The position numbers and the translations under genes are program-made. 64,000 nt of DNA, from contig CM114272.1 in NCBI GenBank assembly GCA_050084515.1, forward strand, positions 20,832,001 to 20,896,000. Direction: 5' to 3'. Shown here in pieces: positions 14,301 to 26,009 of the stretch. Source of the stretch: Blasia pusilla (lineage: Eukaryota > Marchantiophyta > Marchantiopsida > Blasiales). How positions within the stretch are numbered: position 1 is the first letter of the stretch; every line of letters starts with the position of its first letter. The notes below the pieces were generated by a model. It did no database searches. It was not told where the DNA came from and saw only the letters and a program-made list of their open reading frames with translations.

Positions 14301-15684
14301 CACTGCATAGTATCGTATTACGAATTCGAGATGTAAAACACTCAAGTTCGTTGTTATATCAATGCGCGATGCTACACGTACGTAATTTCGTACCTAATGA
14401 GCCTCTCCTGTGGATCGATCTCTACAAACTGAATTTGGCCGGACTTACTGTACCCTTGCAATGCAACTACGTAGCCAATACATCGACGGAGGCTCACAGA
14501 TTGCTGACCTAGTATAAGCAAATCATCGACTGCTATACTCCGAACGAACGGCCACATATGCAACCATAAATACACATTTATCGGCGGCTTTCCCGCCGCC
14601 GTTTGACTCTGGAGAGTATCCTCGTGGCTCTGAATTCCTGCCTCACCTAATCACCTTTTCTGTCGACCCCAAGCCTGATCGACAAGTGATTGTTGAACAT
14701 CTTTTGAAGTAATCGAGTCCTCTTCGCAGGTTCTTCGGGAGCCCCGAGATGAGTTCTAACGAGCGTGTCATCACCACACCAGTATCCCCGCAATTTTAGA
14801 CTACCGCGTTTTACTTACCGTCCGTCTCACAGGAATTTAGTTCCGAATGCTCTCTCTACGAGAAATCTCAGGAACAAAGTGCACGCACTAATCCCTGCGT
14901 CTGAAAAAATTGACCCAATGGAAATCCGCAAGACGAATGCTGTACAGATTCAATTTTCGAGTATGTACCTACGATCAAATCTCAATCAGTGTCACCTACG
15001 TTCATGCCCGAAAGGTCAATCCGAGTCTCCGTGGCCATCCGCCGACCCAGCGTAGTGGAGGGAGGCAATATCGCCTCCTCTATATGTGTCGTCATCGTGA
15101 TCGCGATTAGCAAGAATTTTGTATATTCGTTCAACGGAGTAGATTAACATCCGGTGGCATGCATGCGCGAACGCTTGCGCCACACCCCGAAGACAGTGTC
15201 CCACTATTTGCACGTACGATCCGGATCAGCGTTCGCCGGTGGTCGGTCTTGTGACTTTCGTCCATTACTTACCTGGTACCAGGTGCGTGACCGACCTCCC
15301 AGCCGGCAGCCGGGGAGCTCGTCCGATACTCCAGTCGTCCGACTTATGCTGCCGGTCGGGATCAAACCTCCTGAATTCCCGGCAGCCGGTTCTACTGTAC
15401 CTGGCTTTCCCGTTCACTAAGAATTGCCGTGATCGGCAACCATGACCCGAGGTTCGCGTATCATAGGTCGATGCTTTCGGTGTTAGTAATCCTTCAAGAT
15501 GAGCTTTTTTCTTTTTTCTTCTCCATTCTTACAAGTTTTAGGAATGGTTTCTTTCGTTCTTCTCTATTTCTTTTTACTCAACTGCGTAAAGGGAGACCAT
15601 GACCACCCCTGTTTACAATCGTCCATAGCTTTTCGCTTAGGTTTTAAAGCTTCCCTATCCCCCTGGGTTGTGGTGTCCAAGCTT
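14301..15684. other. Unassigned DNA, moderately GC-rich
   Basis: No gene, RNA or mobile-element motif was recognised. Several short overlapping open frames exist on both strands, as expected by chance in GC-richer DNA. Confidence 0.4.
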
Positions 15685-15777
15685 TCACTTTCCAGTTGTG
15701 TGCTACCTTTTGCCTTATTTGACATCCCGACTAGATGATCCAAATAAGGCAAAAGGTAGCACACAACTGGAAAGTGA
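15685..15777. repeat. Perfect 36-bp inverted repeat at the LINE 5' edge
   Basis: Arms 15685-15720 and 15742-15777 are exact reverse complements with a 21-nt spacer. The right arm leads directly into recognisable non-LTR retrotransposon coding sequence, so the left arm looks like a short inverted copy of the element's edge. Confidence 0.9.
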
Positions 15778-15786
15778 GACGGATGA

Positions 15787-18273
15787 TCTTGTAGCAGTTA
15801 GGTTGCGACGATGTACAACACTTGGACGTGCGAAAGAGTACTCGCAAGCGGCTCGTGCGCTCTGCCCTATGGATATGTCTCCTCCTTCCATTGTTACCAT
15901 TGACGCCCTCTAGAGGCTACATCCTCGTCCAACGGTTGACATTCCAACTTTTGTACGTGACTTCCATCCTGATACAGATTTATGCCTGGACACGTCCCTC
16001 GTTGCACGGGCATTCGGGCGTTCTCCTAGGATAGCAACCGAAGGGTTGTCCGGTATGATGTACAAATACCTTCGAGATTGCTATTCCCCCGAGGATACTG
16101 CTAGCGGCTTTTTCGAGTTGCTTTAGGTTGTCTCTCACCTAGCTCAGGGGAGAGTGCCAACAGCAATGGCCCAAGTATTGGGGGCGGGGCGACTTTTGGC
16201 GTTGTCGAGGGAGTATGGAGGAATCCATCCGATTGCCATAGGTGAAATGCTCTTGCGGTTGGTGAGTTGCATATCGCTTTGCAATTCCGTGAGGTTTCCA
16301 GTCACAGCGGAGTCCGCACCAGTCCGGAGTTGCCACGCGAGCCGGTTGTGAGACTGGAGCATTAGGTTTGAGGGATTTTCTAGATATACATCTTGAGTGG
16401 GTGGTTCTCCAAGTTGATGTGGAGAACACCTTCAACTCAATGTCTTGGGCAGTTATCTTCACGGAGTTGAGAGACAAAGGGGGTCCTATTGTGAGCCTGA
16501 TTCCCTTTGTGCAGGCTTTCTATGGGGCCCCTCCCGCCCTTGATTTTCACCACGGTAGGTTCGAGGAGGAGGTCACGGTTTTGGAGTTTGCTACCGGGAC
16601 TTGTCAGGGTGATCCCTTGGATGGTGCATTGTTTGCTTTAGCTCATTATCGAGCGGTTCTTTATACGGTGGAGGATTTCTCGGGTTGTATTTTCCCTTCG
16701 TTGGCTGATGATACTCATATTATTGGTCCTAAAGACCTATTCGTTCTTGCATTTCAGAACTTTTCAGCACAGGTTGGCCTCTTGGTGAAGGTGAGAAAGT
16801 GCAAGGCTTGGTCCCCATCAAGTCTGCCGGTAGATATTCATTTACTAGTGAGATTTTTGACACCTATTGGAAGGCTTCGCGTCTTGGGATTCCCTTTTGG
16901 GATCTAAGACTTTGTATCGAGTTTTGTAGTGGCGGCTCTTACCGAGGATCTTCTCCACGTCGACGATCTCACGAGGATTGGTGACCCTCAAGTAGCTTAT
17001 GGCATTCTCTCATCCTGCTTTGCTCGTAGACCTAGTAATTGTTGTAGAACTGTGTGGGCGTCAAGCCATATTTCTTCCTTGTATAGATCCTTTGATAGAA
17101 AGATCATGCAGGCATTTGGGGATCTACTAGGACCTAGATCCTTAAATCTTGCTGGTAGTGTCTTCTTGACTAGGCATTTGGGGATCTACTAGGACCTGGA
17201 TCCTTAGAGTGCCCCGCGGGGGAGTTAGCTTGTAGACAGTCTTCTTGACTGATTGCCTTTGGTGGAGTAGGTCTTATAGCAACTTTAGGGAGTTGGGCCA
17301 CTGTAGCACCCCTCCTTTGCTCCCGATTTTTGGTTAGGGATAGGCCGCTACTTTTACAGTACGTTTTTCTGGTTGAGGATGGTCTTTTCCCATTTCAGTC
17401 TTCACTCACAACTTGTAGAGACTCCCTTCTAGTTGAGGCTAGAGCAGTTCTTCCCACTTTCTCTTCTCTAGTTACCTCTTGATAATCTAGGCTCCAATCT
17501 TCTTTAAAGGAAGCCCACTTTGAGGCAGTGTTCAAAGCTATTATGCCGGATGGGAGTATCCCCATGGAGGTTCGAACCCATATTCGCTCTTGCTCCGGAA
17601 AGGGGGCATGCTCATGAGTGGGGGGCTCGCCCCCTCATCTCGGCTTTCCGCATCGCTGTAGTGTAGGTAAGTGGTGCGATGCGGTTTCAACTGGGTCTCC
17701 CCCAACCATCGGTGGTTGGTTCGACATATTACGAGTGTCGCTAGAGTCTAGATGCACTTGGTGTGCCAAATGCACACCAAGTGGATCCAGACTCTAGCAA
17801 CACTCGTGATATGTATCCAGTTGGGGGGAGAGGATAGTCACTCACGATGCAGTGCGGAATATTATGTTCTCTATTGCTCAAGAGAGTGGCTTCCATGTGC
17901 AGAGAGAGAGGCACTACTCCATGCAAGATTCCCTTATCCTTGATGATCGCTACATGACACGGGAGTATGAGGTGGTGGTAGCAGATGTTGTAATGACGGA
18001 TCCTACGCGGGAGGCGGTGCGATCCCAAGTGGTAGCACAAGGGAGATTGCTATAAGGAACGACAGCGGTAATAAAGAAGACCCATATTTATAGTTGACTT
18101 CATGATGGACATCAATTTATCCCCCTAGCCACTGAGATGTACGGGACTATGGCGGAGAGGTTTGACTCATTCCTTACAGATTGCGCCCATCATCTACAGT
18201 TGAGAAATGGGTCATCTCCAATCGAGAAATGGGTTGTCCTTAGCCATTGCGATATTTTATTGTAGGCAACGGG
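15787..18273 (+). pseudogene. Non-LTR retrotransposon (LINE-like) reverse transcriptase relic
   Basis: Decayed ORF of a plant non-LTR retrotransposon. The 5' part (about 15800-16350) carries an LGRAKEYSQAARAL block and a GGIHPIAIGE block, the latter typical of the reverse-transcriptase palm. The RT core lies at 16368-16907, with VVLQVDVENTFNSMS (first catalytic Asp region), TCQGDPLDGALFALAH, and SLADDTHIIGP, which holds the catalytic DD pair. The post-RT part continues in other frames near 16930-17190. A C-terminal segment at about 17850-18055 and 18090-18200 includes SQVVAQGRLL and HDGHQFIPLA. Frameshifts and stops break it throughout, and a 41-bp hairpin interrupts it at 17726. It ends abruptly where the LTR-like repeat begins at 18274. 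Confidence 0.88.
17726..17812. repeat. 41-bp imperfect inverted repeat inside the LINE
   Basis: Arms 17726-17766 and 17772-17812 are reverse complements with four mismatches in 41 and a 5-nt spacer. The left arm sits in the LINE coding direction and reads SLDALGV. The reverse complement of the right arm reads SLDPLGVH, closer to the expected residues, so the two arms are diverged copies of the same coding segment. Confidence 0.85.
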
Positions 18274-19277
18274 TGTCATGCGCCTACTCTCCTTGAACGT
18301 TAATCTTGTTTGTTGCGGAAGCGTGCGTTCAGTAGGTCACGCTCTCAACGCTGAGCTGCATCCAAACACGCACTTCGGTTAGTCGGGTCTTGGATCAATC
18401 AGCGGGATTACTTTCCGAGTTCTCGTCTCGGACTCTCATCAAGCTCAACCTTCCTAGTTTCGCGGTTTACAACACGGGCAAATCTCGAAAGACTTGGGGA
18501 TGAGACTTTCAGTCGGTTCAGAACTGAAACGGCGTTTCGCGCCTAGCGGTTCCAATCTGTCCGATGGACATCCAATGAGTTCTCACCAAGACTCGCACGA
18601 AGTGAATTCGGATTGGGATCCAAGTGTGGCGCACAAAGTCCACTCCTTGGATCAGGTTTGGGTTTGGGTTTCGCCAAACTCTCATTCCATCCGTGCCTCA
18701 AACGCCGTTTGGCACCCAAAGTGGGGTTTCGTTTCCCGAGATGTCTCGGAGAAGGTACTCCCTTACTAGTACTTCTAGGGATCTCCGAGGGCCCCCTACA
18801 TTTAGGGAAAGACACCCGGGCCTCTCCAATTGGCCCTCAATCCGATTGCTCTCTCAATCATTTTTGGCTAATATCTCAGCCTTTACTTATGCGTTTGCTG
18901 AGATCTTTGGTGCGTTGGAAGCTTCTCAAGATCAGCTTTCGAACACGCCCTTACTTGTCCCAAACGCATCTGGAGCTCAACGTTATGGTCCTAAACACAG
19001 TCAGATTCTCCCAAACGCTAGTCGTGTTCCAAACTGGTTCTCACCTCTTTAGCAACCAACCTCCCAAGACTCAACTCATCTCAAGTCTTGGCTCGCGTTT
19101 GGTCTAGGTTTCCTGGTCGCGACCACTAATGCATGAAACGCATAACTCTGTTCCGTGTTTCGTCTCTTAGACTTTACTAAGAGACTCTTCCAAACGCCTC
19201 TCCAAAGCGCAAATCTCGCAGCGTGAGTTCTTTTGAGTTCTGATGTTTCGCTTGGCGCCTATTTGGTATTGTTTGGT
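18274..19277 (+). mobile_element. LTR-like repeat, copy 1 (inserted in the LINE)
   Basis: This ~1.0-kb segment, beginning TGTCATGCGCCTACTCTCC, matches 61263-62274 over its length, by eye at 90% or better with small indels. The second copy is a TG...CA element with a 5-bp target duplication, so this copy is probably an LTR of the same family. Its right end is unclear: similarity stops at 19277, where this copy runs on into unrelated-looking sequence that could be a longer LTR or internal region. No matching target duplication was found. It cuts the C-terminal end of the LINE. Confidence 0.7.
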
Positions 19278-20532
19278 CTCCATAGTCTTGCAACTTGCCC
19301 AAGAATATCTTTTGGGGCGTACTAAGGAGGTCGGAGCCAAATGCTAGAGGCCCTCTTAGTACTAGCATAGCTCTCTGATTTTGGCCGTTAGAGGGAGGCC
19401 CCTTATGTCTATTCTGGACCCGTTTCGGCCCGCGGTTTTTCCTCGGTGCCCCCTCCCCCTTTGTATCCCCATAGATACCCTTCCATGGCCCACAAGAGAA
19501 CTTCCTAATTGACGAGTTTCACTAATTTTTAAGTGTCGTTGTGTAGAGCGAGTGCATGCTAGACCGGAACCACGAACAGGATGTGCCTAGATCGTTCGCC
19601 CCATCGCAGATTTTGGTTCGGACGTCCCATCAGAGTTTGGTAATCCAGCATGGTTAAGAACAACCTTTTTCCCAAATGGGTCCTTGACATGGATGTCGGC
19701 GGATGTACTTCATCCACGTGGTCAAGGCTGGCTGGGATAGAGGCCTCCGCACGTCCTCTCTCCAGACCTGAACTGCTTTCTCAGTTCGGTCCGCACAGAT
19801 AGACCTCCAATTTGAAGACTTTGTGTCACCTGCTCAGATCAGGTCGTGAAGGGACATACACATTGAAACGATGGCGTCCATTCAGTGTGAATTCAATTAG
19901 AATCACTAAGATGGCGTCTGGACTGAGAATTCGTGGACCCTTACAAATTTTCACCAGCACTATTTCGTGCGGCCGTTGAATGCATCAGGATTACGATTGA
20001 TTTCCGGCTTGCTTTGAGGGTATGTGTGGGACTTTGGAGACGACAGATGGCGGGGGAAAGACAAACCTATTGAGCTTGCTCCTGGCATTCCTTTTCCAAG
20101 CACCTCCCTTGCTCTGAAATTTTTTTTGTAAGTACTCGTCACAAACATCTCCTAACATCGTAACAAACGACCTCTCCTAACCATAAAAGAGCTTTTCTGG
20201 TAACGGTGTCATGTTCAACCGCCCATATGTTCGCTTGTTCAAGGAGTTTTCCAACCTACTTGGGTCGCAGAGCCATTATTGCAAGGAAGCAGCTGATTTG
20301 TCACGGATATACCAAGTCATTAAGAAGAGGAAGACCGTGCATAACGATCGACTTTTAGTCTCTCTATTGGCTACGAGAAAGGCCCATCGAAAATAGGGAG
20401 GTCAAAAATAGTGGACTGTATGGAAGCTTGTTTGTGACCTCCCTCTCGCATACATTTATGCTAAAACGCTTCCCTATGGAAACTGACCCGCACATTTATC
20501 TTAGCTGCTCATCGAAACCGTCTCTTCCTGAC
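19278..20532. other. Sequence following LTR-like copy 1
   Basis: GC-richer DNA continuing from the LTR-like repeat. It could be the rest of that LTR or the element's leader, but no primer-binding site, polypurine tract or coding motif was found. Confidence 0.35.
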
Positions 20533-20662
20533 ATAAAATTGAAATGTTAGAGGAGACCCAGTTTAGAGACTTGGGAGCCTCCGGAAGATGTGGCAGTTGC
20601 AATAAAATGGACATGTTAGAGGAGCCAGTTTAGAGACTTGGGAGCCTCCGGGAGATGTGGTG
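20533..20662. repeat. 69-bp direct tandem duplication
   Basis: The motif GTTTAGAGACTTGGGAGCC and its surroundings occur twice at a spacing of about 69 bp with a few mismatches and a small indel. It is a short local tandem duplication with no gene content. Confidence 0.85.
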
Positions 20663-22986
20663 GAGGTGGTGACCCTATGAAAAAATCAAAACATTGGTGG
20701 ATCCAAGGGGTGGAGCCATTGTAAAGAATCAATGGGTCAGCCACTGTATTCCCTGGATTCCTAGCTCTTGGAGAAAGAATGAGTGAATGAAGGGCAACAA
20801 ATTACTAGCGTAATTTCGATTGTGAGAGCTTTCCAATTTTTTTCAAAATGAAAAGCAGGAATACAGTAGTAGTAGTAGGTACTAATCGACGAGTAGAGTC
20901 CTTCTCTGAGTCACTTAAATTTACTACCAAAAATGCTCCAGTAGGGAGCGAGTAAAGATGGATAGAGCTGTAAAGTATGTTTTCCTGGTGGATACCTGAA
21001 AACCTAACACTATCCATCTTACCTGACCATCACTTGATATGTGTGCTCAGGTAAAATAAATAGTTGTTAGGAATTTCATGGTCAATAACTGGAAACTGGC
21101 AACAGCACTATGTATGGTCAGGTAAGCTACATGCTGTTGTAAAGAATTTCCTGGTGTATGCCGGGAACTCGGCACCAACGTAAACTGAGTATTGCCAGCA
21201 CTCACACCAGGCGAGAGAGTCACCCACCTCGTCAGCACCGTCCAGCGAAATGCAGGAATGGGCGGTCATGTGAAAACTAGCTTTCGGAGGTGACTATCTC
21301 GAGCATTAACATGTCGATTTCGTCTTCCGGATCTTTCCTCTCCAGAGGCTACATCCACCAGTCCTGGTGGTGGAAGCAACACCGCGTACAAAATCGTTGC
21401 GTTTCCAAACTGACATTTTGAAGTTCATTAAGAACTGACTATCAGGTAACATCGCCACGAGGTCATTCCATAGTACACATGCGCACGTCAACTACGGACC
21501 CTTTCATTTGTCGCATCGTATGTACGAGTCGTCGTGATTCACTGCTTCGTGAGTCCCCTTTTCCAGAACTGTTCGGGAATCTCGGTAGGAGTGCGAATCT
21601 AATCAAACCAGTGCAGTTTCGTTCGAGCATATATAGCATCCAGTTGCAGATTGTACATTTATGTGTGAAGGCCGTGATGAGTTATGAAGGTCGCCGTACT
21701 CATGCCAGATCTTTGGGCGTTGGGTGCGGGCCGGAGTTACCGGTATTCTGCGTTCCAGAAAGATTCCCAGGCTGGCCAGCGCGCAGAAGTGCGTCACATT
21801 ACACTCATAGATGAGCTCGGGGCTTGGCTCACTAAGCACTGATACAAGTTTCCAAGGAATTCTTTCTAGCAATGGAAGGCTACCCGATATCGAATGACGT
21901 ACGCGTTTGGAGTTGATGGAGATGTGGGTAACTCCGATCCACCGCACACAGATCGATCGAATGCATGATGGCCTCGATCGTCGACTCCGCTACATCAGAT
22001 TTACCTCGCATTCGGTGGTGATTCCAGAGGACGCGCGCGCATGTACTGCTGTGCGTCGATCCTCCTTGGCTGCCAGACTCATGATAACGCACTTCATGGC
22101 ACGCAAAGATGACATCTGGACCACGGCGAATCTTATGCGGGAACTCCACGCATGAAAGTTCGAGGAGTATGTATTGTCAAAAGTTACCGACGGATAAAGC
22201 CCTACTGAAAGCAAGTTAGATGTCAGCCTGCAAGCTTTCTTTAATTTAAATACGTGGAAAGGTAGCCATTGTGCACAAGAAACTCCTCGATGGACCGCAG
22301 CTTTTCTTTCGATTTCCCATCGCGCGGACGTGATCATCTCGAGCTCCACTCCGAAATATCCAACGTTGTTATCGATATATAGTGGGCGAGCTCGAGTGGC
22401 CAGTGGACACTCGCCGCCGTCGAGTTGATCGTCATAAGCCACACATGCATGGCTCGATTCCAATTGAAATCTGCAATTCAATATAATAACTGTGGCTCCA
22501 AATAAATCAATCACCGTTCCCAACGCTGATTCATACGAACACCGACGATCCATTCAAAAAAGGCAATTTCTGAAGGCGGAAACTTCTCGCTAACGACTCT
22601 TAAGAACATAAATTCTGATGGCTTTCGAATTTGAATAGACACCAGTTACTGCTAACCCAAATCGAAGCGAGGCGGAGATTTTTCAAAGATTTTGAACAAA
22701 TCTAAAAAAAATCACGATTTTGAACCATAGCAAGCGATCGCGAAAAGTTCCAAACTGACTGTTTCAACTCAAACTCAAATCTTGATTTGTTTTTTTAATA
22801 CAACTAGATTGTATTCTATAATATATGAACTCACCGACTCATACGGAGGAAGGATGTTGTCCGAAGGTCTAATTGACACGCCCTGGTGTGGAGGCAGGGC
22901 CATAGAGCCAGAACAGGCGTGGGGGTGCCTGAGGATGGCACGTACATGTATCTCCCATTTAATGCTAGGGCCCACGATTGTAACAG
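20663..22986. other. Unassigned DNA
   Basis: Several open frames of 60-187 codons overlap on both strands around 21480-22550, with no recognised domain, and I regard them as chance frames. No RNA gene or mobile-element end was seen. Confidence 0.4.
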
Positions 22987-23063
22987 ACTTCGATTTGGAT
23001 GGTTTACATTCCACACGCACCGCGACTTGGTGGGTGTGGAATGTAAACCATCCAAATCGAAGT
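22987..23063. repeat. 35-bp inverted repeat (hairpin)
   Basis: Arms 22987-23021 and 23029-23063 are reverse complements with one mismatch and a 7-nt loop. The near identity of the arms points to recent origin or to selection for the stem. Confidence 0.9.
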
Positions 23064-23261
23064 GCTCATCTGGAGCGAACCCACTCTTGTGTCGAACGTT
23101 AACCATACAAAAGGAAACGTTCACTTCGAGTTCCGGATTTACTCGTGTGTATCCAGTCATCTATACTAAGGACGGAGGTTGAGTTTTTACTCTTCCCCCT
23201 TCTAAAATAGTATGGACTCTTGTTATGTAAGAGAGGACTCTTTTATCATCCACACACAACG

Positions 23262-23436
23262 TTCTCATTAAATTGAGCCACATTTAAAGACGGAAGAGAC
23301 TCCAGTTCTTGTAAGCTTTGCAATAATGTTCTAATTGAATTGAGCCACATTTAAAGTAGGAGACTCCAGTTCTCGTAGGCTTTGCAACAATGTTCTCATT
23401 AAATTGAGCCTCATGTAGGGACTTAGGAGACTCGAG
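23262..23436. repeat. ~64-bp tandem repeat, nearly three copies
   Basis: Units start near 23262, 23328 and 23391. They share GTTCTCATTAAATTGAGCC, then a GAGACTCCAGTTCT block, then a GCTTTGCAA block. The third unit is partial. Confidence 0.85.
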
Positions 23437-23709
23437 TACCGAGCTACCGTCAAGGGTAAAGTTGAGGTGAGTAAACAACAGCTTGCGTTGCGAATTTTTG
23501 CCTTGGTAGAGTTCTCCTTGCACGTCATCATTAGTTAAACATTAGCTTTCTCTACTACTAGAGAGCGTATGCAGCTGTTTTTAGTCTGTTCGGATCATTG
23601 CTTAAGCCTTCCACAGCCTTCCATCAGGAGAGACTCTTCTGGGATTCGAGCATTTGCGAACTCTCTGTTTTTCTCTCCATCCTTCTCTTCTTCTCTTTGT
23701 CCTTCCAGT

Positions 23710-23727
23710 CACACACACACACACACA
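23710..23727. repeat. (CA)n microsatellite
   Basis: A short pure CA run of about nine units. Confidence 0.85.
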
Positions 23728-24001
23728 TATCCAAATGTGTAAAACTTTCGACTGCACTGATTTCGTCTCTGCTTCAGTTACTGCAATATTTGAATCCTTA
23801 TTAAAGTGTCATTGTTCGGTGACTTTAACCGAAACTCCCCTCCGTCCATAAAAGAGTCACTGAAAATCGATCGAAAGATCTCTCTGAATTGATAAGCTAG
23901 TGACACCAGAGCTGTCCTCCGTGTTCTGCAGCTGCACTCGTTACGGCGCCTACAACACTCGATGAATTTCTCACCATAAGAGGATTACTCCCCTAACATT
24001 A

Positions 24002-24168
24002 ACACGGGGATTAATGCTCCCGTGTCAACACGGGAGTAAACTGACTACGGGGAGTAACACTCCCCGTATCATTCATTATTCTCCATAAATTTGTAGTCTT
24101 TTTGTGTAGGTTATCATTTTATGGATTCCTAATACTTTTTCTATTACAATTTGTAATAGAAAAAGTAT
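24002..24168. repeat. Cluster of three short palindromes
   Basis: Three inverted repeats lie close together: 24002-24025 (7-bp arms ACACGGG/CCCGTGT), 24046-24068 (10-bp arms TACGGGGAGT/ACTCCCCGTA, 3-nt loop) and 24132-24168 (perfect 18-bp arms, 1-nt loop). They sit at the edge of a very AT-rich block. Confidence 0.85.
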
Positions 24169-25412
24169 AAATTTAATATCTTTTGTTCTTAACTGGATTT
24201 TATGTTATGGACCTTAAATAATTATTTTATGGAAAAAAATCTATGAACAATTTTGATAAAAATATATTAAAATATTTTATCTTAGCAAAATTAAATAATT
24301 ATTTTGTGAAAAAAATATATGGATAGTTCCGGTAAACTTTTTTAGTAAATTTTTCTTCTCTTAAAGATTAAAAGATTATTATATTAAAAATAATTTGTAA
24401 ATTTCTGATGTATATTTAGTATTTTTCTACTAAATAAATATTATTTTATGATCATGCATAGTTGTATAAAAATATTTTTTTGGATATTTCCAACATATAT
24501 TTAGTATCTCCTTAATTATGTATGATTCATTTCAGTCTTTTCCATAATTTTTTCATGAAAATATTTATATGGACAGTGCCGATAAAATTGATATTTGTAT
24601 TGTGTGTGTTTTCCTTTTTGGATCTTAAGTTATTCTTTTATTAAAATATTATATTAATATTGCAACTTATATGATTGGAAGAAAATGAGAGACAAGATAG
24701 CCATGGTGAGTTGTAGGTCCCTCTTGGAGTCTTTGTGATTAATAGTGAAGAAACAAGGGTTACACATAAGTCCTCGGACATGATGTCCATGTCCATGCGG
24801 GCCCAAGTACATGCGGCCCGCATCCAAGCCCGCCCTGGAGTTCTTAGAGTAGACTTGAGCGCGTCCAATGGGAGCCCAACCCGCCTGCGACTTTATGAGC
24901 CTGCCATGGGTTGGTGCATGCTGCGCGTGGGCTACAAAATGGGTGTGGGCTCAACCAGCCCGGTCTACGCGACAGGTTCAGTAAGATCAAGGGCGTGCTC
25001 GGATGCGTGCTTCAAGTACCTTGATAGCATGTCCATGGACATGTCTCGACTTGTCTTTTTCCGTGCAACCTTAGAAGAAGCAAGCCATGGCGAATTCCAC
25101 GAAAATCTCAACATTGTAGAAGTGATGTCTAATTACCAATTTTTTCAATGGAAATAATATTGTAAAGAATAATATAAGCCTACCGCTTTTCATAGTTTTA
25201 GGTTAAACTTTGATTAGAGTACATCTAGAATCTTTACCAAGCCTTCTCTATGCTATCAATCTTTTTCACAAGAATCATGGAGAAGGAGATAAGGACTCCA
25301 CATATACTTGCATACGAGCCCATAGTATCTAGTTATTAATTTTTGTGCGATTCTTATGACTTTGATCATGGAAAAATAGCAATAGACATACAATTGGTTT
25401 TAATGACTCAAG
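24169..25412. other. AT-rich block followed by a GC-rich patch
   Basis: 24170-24680 is extremely AT-rich with recurring TTAGTA and AATATTTT runs and no frames. 24760-25050 is GC-rich, with repeated GGGCCC and GCCCGC motifs and a 16-bp palindrome, CATGTCCATGGACATG, at 25028-25043. The GC-rich motifs resemble the terminal regions of some hAT elements, but no terminal inverted repeat was found. Confidence 0.4.
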
Positions 25413-25506
25413 AGAGATTTGATGGGAAAATCAATCTAATCTCCTAGCAATAATACCGTTTAATCTTATTGCTAGCAGGTTAGATTGATTTTCCTATGAA
25501 ATCTCT
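25413..25506. repeat. 41-bp imperfect inverted repeat (hairpin)
   Basis: Arms 25413-25453 and 25466-25506 are reverse complements with four mismatches and a 12-nt loop. Length and mismatch pattern resemble a small-RNA precursor or a minimal fold-back element; nothing decides between them. Confidence 0.85.
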
Positions 25507-26009
25507 TTTTTCTTAAGATTTTAAGTTATTTAGAACAGGACCAAGTGTTGAAATACTAACATCCGGGCTCGCCCAACATCGGCGGGGCAGATTACTCTTT
25601 CTTGGGGTTTAGGGTGCTCTCATTTGTAATACATGAATGAACTTAGTCGCGCGTCTAAGTAGAATATGAGTGACCCAAAAGTAGTACGAATTGACTAGAT
25701 AAATATGTAAAATGTTTACAAACCAGTGAGCAAATGAAGTGTTAGGTTGCATACTTAGTTAGCTTATTTTGATAGTTTAGATTAGTTATGCAGAACAAGT
25801 CTAGGCTCATCAAAGTAGAAATGCTAAGAGTAAATGGTAAATAGATCAAGCCCGTGGGGCCCAAAAGGATCAAAAGGCTAAAAAACATTTTACAAGTAAT
25901 ACACGGACTTGGAAAAAGACCCTAAAGGCCTTCTCCTAACTGATGCGTAGAGCTTTTGAGCGATGAATAATGATATTTCTTATATAAAAACCTAAATCAT
26001 AAGGCAATA

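Noticed and set aside
21990-22553. 187-codon minus-strand open frame
   Set aside because: No recognisable motif, overlapping open frames on the other strand, and no exon structure; likely chance.
24046-24068. Bacterial-type terminator hairpin
   Set aside because: No bacterial gene lies nearby; it is one of several palindromes in plant DNA.
25028-25043. 16-bp palindrome CATGTCCATGGACATG as a transcription-factor site
   Set aside because: One palindrome without a gene or known plant factor; could be chance in a CATG-rich patch.
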